Shown here in pieces: positions 8,533 to 13,100 of a DNA stretch of 13,100 nucleotides. The notes beneath the pieces were generated by a model that was given only the letters and a program-made list of their open reading frames with translations, was not told the DNA's origin and did not search any database. The first letter of the stretch is position 1. Each line of letters starts with the position of its first letter. Made by a program: the position numbers and the translations under genes. Source of the stretch: Glomus cerebriforme (taxonomy: Eukaryota > Glomeromycota > Glomeromycetes > Glomerales > Glomeraceae); contig QKYT01000105.1 of NCBI GenBank assembly GCA_003550305.1, forward strand, positions 181,121-194,220. The letters run 5' to 3'.

Positions 8533-8859
8533 TCTCATTATTGTTACATTCTCATTAGTTTAATTTCACAGATGGTGATCCCTTTTGTGTGCCCTTAGGG
8601 AGTTGTTTTGATTGGATAGTTAATGAAAATTTTTTTTTCTTATTTTTATATACTTACACTTAAGCTGTGTTAGTAGTGACATGCATAACCTGGATCATTC
8701 TCCGTTTATGAATTCTTCTCTCATCCTTTCTACTTTCATAATCCAGTCACTGTGAGCAATTTTGGATTTTTGAAGAAGTTCAATGTATGCCTGTAACCAA
8801 GTTCAAGAAGCCATTTCGTACCCTATCTAACTTCAATATTTTGGGAGATTTAGTTCTAT

Positions 8860-9010
8860 TGGAAGACTTTGTCATTAGTCTCCTAATTCTGAAAGTTGGT
8901 ACTAGCAACTGACTTTTATAATCTTACTCAATGTTTCGTGCTAGTTTGAAGATCCACCTGTGCTTGAAGGGAGATTCATGTAAGCTGATGAAGAGAATAA
9001 TACCAATATT
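8860..9010 (+). repeat. Internal repeat of the insert, unit 1
   Basis: Shares GGAAGACT, TTAGTCTC, TTCTGAAA-TTGGTACTAGCA, TGTGCTAGTTTGAAGA and GATTCATGTAAGCTGAT-like segments, in the same order, with 9065-9222. The offset is about 205 bp. Both units keep a stem AGACT-8 nt-AGTCT (here 8864-8868/8877-8881) although the loop sequence differs. Confidence 0.75.
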
Positions 9011-9064
9011 ATCATCTCGTAAAGACTAACGTGAAGTTGTTGAAAGATCCTGTTTCTGGTTTAC

Positions 9065-9222
9065 TGGAAGACTATGTTGTTAGTCTCTCTCTTCTGAAAT
9101 TTGGTACTAGCAGCTGGATTTCATAACTTCATTTGATGTATTGTGCTAGTTTGAAGACCCACCGTTTATCTAGTCTTTTGAGAGGAGATACATATGAACT
9201 GATTTGAGGATCATTATCAATA
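9065..9222 (+). repeat. Internal repeat of the insert, unit 2
   Basis: Diverged direct copy of 8860-9010. The stem AGACT/AGTCT (9069-9073/9082-9086) keeps the same 8-nt loop length. Between the units, TAACGTGAAGTTGTTGAAAG (near 9028) resembles TAACGTGAAGTTTTGTTGAA near 8240, suggesting a partial third module. Confidence 0.75.
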
Positions 9223-9287
9223 TATCAGAACTGTGGTTGGAGATAGGGTTGTTATTTTGTTTTTGAATAATGAAAGATAGGGAAAGG

Positions 9288-9313
9288 TGAAGAGGCCCAG
9301 TGTAAGCTCTTCA
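9288..9313 (+). ncRNA. Stem-loop in the insert
   Basis: Perfect 7-bp stem TGAAGAG/CTCTTCA with a 12-nt loop GCCCAGTGTAAG. Confidence 0.45.
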
Positions 9314-9624
9314 ATGGATAGGCGTAGGAATAGTATAGTGTTGGGTAGGGAAGGTATTAGTAGAATAGAAAAAATAGTATTAAAAAAAATATATAATTTT
9401 CCATTAACAAGAGTGGTAGTTTTTACTGTGAGGCTAAGGTAACCCTTATAGTAATGTACACATGACTCCGTTCTTTATGGGCAGGACAAGATGGATACAT
9501 ATGGGATTGTATCATACAGTTTGGTAATAGCAGTCCTATTCCCCATCCTGCTTCACCGGTAGGTCAAAGGTAACTTAGTCGGGTTATTTCGCTCCTCTCC
9601 AAGACTACAGGCATTAATTCTAAG

Positions 9625-9645
9625 GGAGGATTGTTTTCATCCTCC
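9625..9645 (+). ncRNA. Stem-loop in the insert
   Basis: Perfect 7-bp stem GGAGGAT/ATCCTCC with a 7-nt loop TGTTTTC, in the GC-richest part of the insert (9480-9660). It is not followed by a U-tract, so it is not an intrinsic terminator. Confidence 0.5.
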
Positions 9646-9801
9646 ACCTGTAATAGAGTAAACATGATACCCTTTCTTCAGTTATGATGACATGAACAAA
9701 TAATTGTAACGTGTGATAATGTTTTTAAATCTTTAAACTGATTGTGTATTTTTGAATAATAATCAATAATGTTTTTACATGAAGAAGGTTTTTAAAAAAA
9801 A

Positions 9802-9819
9802 AATATTTATCATTCAATT
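9802..9819 (+). repeat. Target-site duplication, right copy
   Basis: Exact copy of 8110-8127, directly after the A-run. The first A is shared with the tail, so the duplication is 17 or 18 bp. Confidence 0.9.
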
Positions 9820-10464
9820 AAAGGTACAAAGAAATGGAAATTATCTATTATTTCATCGTATGAAGGCAAACTAGTAAATGTATTCTGCTTTGAGAATATA
9901 CACTGGAGCAACAAAGTCAAAATATTCCAATAACTCAAGATTCAATTGTTGAAAATGAAGATAATTATATTATTGAAAGTGATGATGAACAGCAAACGTA
10001 TGAAACTGATTTAACTTATTTGCAGGGAATATTAAATAAGGTATACACTATACAAATATTATTATATATAACAAAGTACTGTATTTTTTAATTTTTTATT
10101 TATGAAAATGTTAATTTTTAGACTAAAGAATTATTAGATGAATCGCGTAATAAGCCAAAATGGCACTTATGGTTAAAAAACATTCGTTCANATTTCAATT
10201 CATTAGAAAAAATGAATAAAGATATTATAGCACTTGAAAATCGTAGAACTATGCCAAGAACTTGGAAAGATTTTAATAAAAATACAANATATTGNNAATA
10301 GTAATATTATTTCTTTATAAATATAATTAGAATAAAATAAAAAATAAGTATGTCAAATATTTTAACTTGAGATGACATGTTTAATTTTAACAATATTCAA
10401 TGAATTAAATAACGAAAATATTTTACGCTACATTTTAATAAAATTTTACGATAAATTTTATTAA

Positions 10465-10554
10465 TGAAAGTACCGAAAGTTGCTATCCGAAATCACGTGT
10501 TACCCGACAGATCAAAACCGGCTACCATTTTTTGGTGGCGACGCTAGGGCGGTT
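10465..10554 (-). repeat. Right terminal inverted repeat
   Basis: Read on the minus strand, it begins AACCGCCCTAGCGTCGCC and includes ATGGTAGCCGGTTTTGATC and AACACGTGATTTC. All 14 differences from the left arm are transitions. Seven of the eight CpGs here are CpA in the left arm. Confidence 0.85.
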
Positions 10555-10764
10555 GAAGATGGAAAATTCCTTAGGAAAACCGTTAACGATCCGAATCATG
10601 TGACTTTGGAAACGATTTCATCTCGCATTTATATTACATGCAGAATAAAGCGCCGATATGGGCAGATAGCCCCTTCGAAGCTATGCTTCTTCAGGGTGAA
10701 GCAGAAAAAAATTATAAAGCTATTTTATTCGAGAGTATTTTAAAAGTTATCACCCCGCAGATCA
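10555..10764 (+). pseudogene. Decayed coding fragment beside the transposon
   Basis: Starting in the right target duplication, one frame reads KMENSLGKPLTIRI and then LWKRFHLAFILHAE. A shift at about 10642 continues as NKAPIWADSPFEAMLLQGEA and KNYKAILFESILKVITPQIK (to about 10764). Composition (Ala, Gln, Glu, Lys) and CpG-containing codons make this look like a true exon. The in-phase alternative, open from 10480, is Arg/Cys-rich and begins inside the transposon terminus, so I regard it as a shadow. The transposon inserted at the very edge of this fragment. Protein not recognised. Confidence 0.4.
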
Positions 10765-10952
10765 AAGATTACAATGTTATAACTCTGAAATGTATAATGT
10801 TTGTGTATTGCGTAAAAACTTAAAAATAATATTTAATGTTTCTTTTAATACAGCTAATACAGATGGAGAAATTACATATATTATTTAACTAATCAATGCG
10901 TTGATTTATTTTTTTTTCAAATTATGACGTGTTAATGTAGGGCTTCTAACTG
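10765..10952. other. Spacer between two converging coding regions
   Basis: AT-rich, with an acceptor-like TTAATACAG near 10843-10851 on the plus strand but no open frame worth calling. It lies between the ends of the plus-strand fragment and the minus-strand gene. Confidence 0.4.
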
Positions 10953-12048
10953 TCACCGTCTTGCTGATTTTCTTTTGGATGGTAACGCTTCTAGTAGATT
11001 TTCTCTTTCTCTTCGGCCGATGGCTCCATCTAAATTGTATGATTATTAATCTAAAGCTAATGGGATGAACTAATGCAAAAAACACATACTTCTTTCCAAA
11101 TTTTTCTCATTCTTTCCTTATCATCGTTTGAGAAAATTTTATTTACTGGATCGGTAAGGTCATTTTCGGAGAGATTTACAGCATGATAATCAAAAAGACG
11201 ATAGTTCTCTTCTCTCATCTTTGCAATGAGGTTCTGGACTTCAATCAGTACTTCCTCATTTTCGATGACTTCGGTTGACTCCTTCTCTTCCTCGCTTTCA
11301 TTGTAATCATCAAAAAAATCATCGTCATCCTCAATATTAGCTTGAATCTGTGCGCGGAGACATTGACGATCTCGAAGATTGGGGGGAGAAGTGATGATGG
11401 GGGAGGCTTCCTCGGCTGGACGTTTCCTTTGGTTATTTGCATTTAATATGGGAGTACTCGCAACAATTGACTGGGCTCCTTTAGAACGTTCAATATATTC
11501 TTTAGAAGAGATTACTAGGGCCTTCGTCTGTAATTGTTTGGCTACGATTTCCTGGGTTTTCTCGACGTTTGTCTGAAATGCACTGATGAGTCAGTTTTCA
11601 ATGTTCGTTCTGTAAAATAGTCGTGAATTCTTCTTTAAATTCTTTTCAAATTAGACATTAAAAATCGAATCAGTAATCAGTCACCGGATCCTTTATCATA
11701 CGTATGTTGCATGTGACCTATGAAACAGATTTACATTATTAGAGTCACAAAAATTTCTAACATCTATATAGTACAGTACAACAAGAAATTATTTTTTACC
11801 TGAACTCCTTCTCAAGATACCATACCTCCTCTACTGTAGGGCAAGTAGTTGAATCAAAGTTAATTAGTCACACGAAAGTTGGATGCCATGTGCACATGTT
11901 GAAATTGTAAGATCATGGTTATCCTAATAGAAGAGGTGTGTATGGATGCTACCCTGCTTGTAGGGCAAGTAGTTGAATCAAAGTTAATTGGTTCACACGA
12001 AAGTTGGATGCCATGTGCACATGTTGAAATTGTAAGATCATGGTTATC
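10953..12048 (-). CDS. Multi-exon hypothetical gene with acidic C-terminal half
   Basis: Read downward. An exon (11923-11810, after AG 11925-11924) gives DNHDLTISTCAHGIQLSC, then NFDSTTCPTVEEVWYLEKEF: three Cys spaced C-x7-C-x9-C. It ends at GT 11809. A 92-nt intron leads to AG 11719-11718. The next exon has unclear frame (stops, probably frame changes) until 11590, then is open for 167 codons to 11090: FQTNVEKTQEIVAKQLQTKA, NQRKRPAEEASPIITSPP (possible nuclear signal), DDDDFFDDYNESEEE, VQNLIAKMREENYRLFDYH and DDKERMRKIWKE. A final intron (60 or 56 nt) reaches AG 11031-11030, and the last exon ends at 10953 or 10991 depending on the donor. No ATG lies in the long block, which is why simple ORF scans miss it. 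The upstream exon is tandemly duplicated (to 12048) and one copy has a 1-bp deletion, so the locus may be a pseudogene. Family not recognised. Confidence 0.6.
11030..11089 (-). other. Intron with two possible donors
   Basis: GTATGT at 11089 (60-nt intron) gives the ending KE|MEPSAEEKEKIY with a stop at 10991. GTGTTT at 11085 (56 nt) gives KEV|YGAIGRRERENLLEALPSK and a stop at 10953. The first donor fits the consensus better; the second yields the more protein-like and longer C-terminus. Confidence 0.55.
11835..11929 (-). repeat. Exon duplication, proximal copy
   Basis: Nearly identical to 11959-12054. On the minus strand it holds the acceptor TATTAG and the exon start GATAACCATGATC. It runs on into the rest of the exon (VEEVWYLEKEF) but lacks one base at TGTGACTAATT relative to TGTGAACCAATT in the other copy, which shifts the frame. 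It contains the perfect palindrome CATGTGCACATG. Confidence 0.9.
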
Positions 12049-12054
12049 CTAATA
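11959..12054 (-). repeat. Exon duplication, distal copy
   Basis: Keeps the intact frame (SCEPINFDSTTCPT) but is cut off from the exon's downstream half by a 29-bp spacer (11930-11958). The near identity shows a recent tandem duplication. A larger imperfect hairpin (GGATGCCATG paired with CATGGTTATCC) is present in both copies. Confidence 0.9.
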
Positions 12055-12080
12055 AGCTGGGTACATAGTCTTGATGTTTG

Positions 12081-12415
12081 GAAGATTTAGAAAGTGAACT
12101 AAGAATAGACTAAGACATATTATTCAAGAAGCTACACAATTAACTACTGAAAAACAGGAATTAGAAAATAATATTTCAATCGCAGATAAGTGATATCGAA
12201 ATACTTGAGCTTTTTATTCGTATTACATAATGTTAATCATTCGAAACAGAAACTATTACTTCAGATAAAATTTTTAATGAATTTTATTTACGCAAATTTT
12301 GCCAAGAAAAATTTTTTGATCAGTCCTATTGGGCTAAACTTTATTAATTTTTCAGTAAAAAAAGGATGTAACAAATGAAATTTATGATGCTATCAAAAAG
12401 GAAGGGAGTACGCGG
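12081..12415 (+). pseudogene. Coiled-coil protein fragment
   Basis: Frame-shifting open blocks read in order EDLESELR, NRLRHIIQEATQLTTEKQEL, ENNIS, SDIEILELFIRIT, SFETETITSDKIFNEFYLRK, then KFFDQSYWAKLY and DVTNEIYDAIKKEGSTRF. The Glu/Leu/Gln heptads predict a coiled coil. At least four frame changes or stops are needed, so it is a pseudogene. The single open frame 12190-12378 (starting with an ATC-ATG-rich Ile/Phe/Lys run) is an out-of-frame shadow. It may be related in style to the coiled-coil gene at 3805-5608. Family not recognised. Confidence 0.45.
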
Positions 12416-12450
12416 TTCCTAGGCCATTTAATGCGAGTCCCAGCATCAAA

Positions 12451-12834
12451 TTATTTCTTTGCTTTCTCACGTTTTACTAAAATTTCTATAGCTAATTTGT
12501 TTCTATCACTAACTACAAGATTCTCTTTTACTACACTAGATTTTCGAAATAAATTATCCCACCCATATCTACGAAATTTTTGTCTATACGATTCATTTTA
12601 ACAATTTTCCCCTCCGCCTTATATTTAAGAAATTTGTTGCTAAACGAAAATTTTTCTTAATTAGGTGAGGCTTTTTGGCTTGGCCGATTAGTTTTTCTTG
12701 GTTGCGATAGAAGTAGGTAGTTTTATCAGTGGAGTAGTCGTAATGACGGAAAATAGTTTGATTTTTAGGTAGGTATTGGCGAGTTTTGGCATCTATTTTG
12801 GAGCCATTTAAAAAAACTGCTTGCCGTCCGTCAT
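12451..12834 (-). CDS. Basic hypothetical protein of about 130 residues, two frame breaks
   Basis: ATG at 12834 opens MTDGKQFF; one extra base at the A7 run (12810-12816 on plus) puts it in frame with LNGSKIDAKTRQYLPKNQ. The block 12850-12593 is open and includes TIFRHYDYSTDKTTYFY, RNQEKLIGQAKKPHLIKKNF and LNIRRRGKLLK. A one-base shift near 12595 continues into NESYRQKFRRYGWDNLFRK, then SSVVKENLVVSDRNKLAIEI and LVKREKAKK, ending at TAA 12453-12451. Lys/Arg-rich throughout, with no signal peptide or membrane segment. Both breaks lie at or beside A/T runs, so sequencing error is as likely as decay. A short intergenic region with CCAAT and CACGTG lies upstream. Its size and charge suit a nucleic-acid-binding protein, but that is only inference. 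Confidence 0.5.
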
Positions 12835-12968
12835 ACTGATACAGTGCGCGTCACCTATACTCTACAATAGTCCGAAATTTAAAAATCAAAACACGTGACA
12901 TTACACACAATTTTAACCAATCAAATTTTATTGTGGCTTTTTTTTATCCGTTTAAAAAAATGTATTTT
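12835..12968 (-). promoter_or_regulatory. Probable promoter of the 12834 gene
   Basis: 134 bp between the stop of the upstream gene and the ATG. It contains CCAAT (plus strand, 12917-12921, about 83 bp upstream of the start) and the E-box-like palindrome CACGTG (12892-12897). CCAAT works in either orientation in fungal promoters. Function is inferred from position only. Confidence 0.3.
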
Positions 12969-13100
12969 TTATATTTCAATGTTATTTAATTCTTCTAAAA
13001 TATTATCAGGAACACGCCTATGAGATTTATATTTTTTTACAGCATATTCTGCTAATTTTCCTCCAATTCCCTTACGATAAATATCCATATAACGCCATGT
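12969..13100 (-). CDS. C-terminal end of an unidentified gene (cut by window edge)
   Basis: Open over all 44 codons from the window edge to TAA 12971-12969. It reads WRYMDIYRKGIGGKLAEYAV, then KKYKSHRRVPDNILEELNN and IEI. Helical, basic, with no stops and an intact frame, unlike most coding sequence here. The short style of tail is common in transposon-encoded proteins of these fungi, but I cannot name the family. It runs in the same direction as the gene at 12451-12834, just upstream of it. Confidence 0.55.
   Translation of the reverse strand, partial: TWRYMDIYRKGIGGKLAEYAVKKYKSHRRVPDNILEELNNIEI

Larger units (their letters stand above)
8128..9802 (+). mobile_element. 1.67-kb retrotransposed insert, no ORF, A-run at 3' end
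   Basis: Flanked by an exact 18-bp direct repeat AATATTTATCATTCAATT (8110-8127 and 9802-9819). The 3' flank is preceded by TTTTTAAAAAAAAA. An A-run plus a long target duplication is the hallmark of non-LTR (LINE-driven) retrotransposition. Removing the insert restores a 62-nt GT-AG intron, like the other introns here. The insert is GC-richer and more complex than its host sequence, and no start-to-stop frame of 60 codons lies in it. Several perfect stem-loops and an internal duplication (8860-9010 and 9065-9222) are seen. It could be a retrocopy of a long noncoding RNA, a large SINE-like element, or an old 5'-truncated LINE. The last is less likely because I see no coding remnant in the parts I translated. 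Sense strand is plus, from the A-run. Confidence 0.75.
7572..10301 (+). pseudogene. Decayed three-exon gene inside the 3.2-kb transposon
   Basis: Exon 1 (7572-8069) reads NYEEFLNEKDVALKKC, DIIRYLDITETVYNSL, NINEFYKEKNEELHLTF, then after a frame change near 7880 KYLTDTAKWICSYSAYIKSH and HLVNFVEKVDRIFFKK. It ends at a canonical GTGAGT donor (8070). The acceptor is AG 9822-9823; this intron now holds the 1.67-kb insert and was 62 nt before it. Exon 2 (9824-10040) includes QNIPITQDSIVENEDNYI and DDEQQTYETDLTYLQG. An 81-nt phase-0 intron (10041-10121) leads to exon 3, with ELLDESRNKPKWHLWLKNI and ALENRRTMPRTWKDF, ending at TAG 10299-10301 beside Ns. Several stops interrupt exon 1 and one interrupts exon 2. 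Leu/Glu/Lys-rich and probably helical; not recognised as a known transposase. Confidence 0.55.
7350..10554. mobile_element. 3.2-kb DNA transposon with 90-bp inverted termini
   Basis: The arm 7350-7439 matches the reverse complement of 10465-10554 at 76 of 90 positions with no gaps. Direct repeats GAAAATGGAA (7340-7349) and GAAGATGGAA (10555-10564) abut the arms exactly, a 10-bp duplication with one mismatch. Long termini with a 9-10 bp duplication suit Mutator-like (MULE) elements, but no Mutator transposase motif was identified, so the superfamily is inference. Inside are a decayed three-exon gene and, within one of its introns, a later 1.67-kb insertion. Confidence 0.8.

Noticed and set aside
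8985..9032. Hammerhead-ribozyme-like CTGATGA followed by a stem and GTAAAG
   Set aside because: The core needs GAAA after stem II and a correctly placed cleavage triplet; here it is GTAAA, and the second repeat unit lacks the CTGATGA motif.
8870..9120. Box C/D snoRNA (CTGATGA with several CTGA boxes)
   Set aside because: No terminal stem and no properly spaced C-D-C'-D' set; CTGA is too common to count.
9625..9645. Rho-independent terminator
   Set aside because: No U-tract follows the stem, and the context is a fungal nuclear genome.
11379..11576. 65-codon plus-strand ORF
   Set aside because: Antisense to the 167-codon open block, which has the better composition and matching splice sites.
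11581..11606. CTGATGAG as a hammerhead core
   Set aside because: No GAAA element or flanking stems; it lies at the start of a coding block on the other strand.
11835..12054. Pair of tRNA-derived SINEs (TAGGGCAAGT and AGTTGAATC as A and B boxes)
   Set aside because: Both boxes fit the consensus poorly, and the minus strand reads as a coding exon with splice acceptors in both copies.

Overview
The window looks like accessory DNA from a fungal nuclear genome, most likely an arbuscular mycorrhizal fungus of the Rhizophagus type. This rests on strong AT richness, short GT-AG introns (60 to 92 nt), near absence of CpG over most of the window, many nested transposons, and a Tnp2/CACTA-type transposase fragment whose motifs resemble those I know from that group. 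No bacterial operon, rRNA, tRNA or CRISPR array was seen. The species call is inference. Nearly every coding stretch is multi-exon, frameshifted or truncated, so an ATG-to-stop ORF scan shows almost only shadows.

Layout. 1-600: three diverged copies of a dispersed repeat (+,-,+) and a GAACTGA-rich hairpin repeat. 924-1346 (+): decayed C-terminal fragment of a repeat-family protein. 1590-2050: AT-rich degenerate CATATG array. 2059-3130 (-): N-terminal part of a Tnp2/CACTA-like transposase, broken just before its catalytic core. 3255-3675: six-copy ~71-bp tandem array. 3805-5608 (+): decayed multi-exon gene (coiled coil, then basic/Ser-rich, then acidic tail). 5840-6125: ~91-bp tandem repeats, followed by a CACTAG-type terminus at 6202. 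I read 2059-6202 as one left-truncated CACTA-like transposon with two divergent genes.

6371-7206 is an 836-bp foldback element, palindromic over its whole length. 7350-10554 is a 3.2-kb DNA transposon with 90-bp inverted termini (76/90 identical) and a 10-bp target duplication with one mismatch. It carries a decayed three-exon gene. One intron of that gene was hit by a 1.67-kb insert (8128-9802) with an 18-bp target duplication and a 3' A-run. The insert has no long ORF but contains several perfect stem-loops and an internal duplication, so it looks like a retrotransposed structured noncoding RNA. It is the most unusual object here.

10465-12054 is richer in CpG. It has a decayed + strand coding fragment next to the transposon, and a minus-strand multi-exon gene (12048 down to 10953) with a 167-codon open block and a tandemly duplicated upstream exon. 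12081-12415 (+) is a coiled-coil pseudogene. Two minus-strand genes close the window: a basic ~130-residue protein (12834 to 12451, two frame breaks) and the C-terminal end of another gene (from the window edge to 12969). Ns scattered among called bases in four clusters, and frame breaks at homopolymers, mean that some apparent decay may be assembly error.
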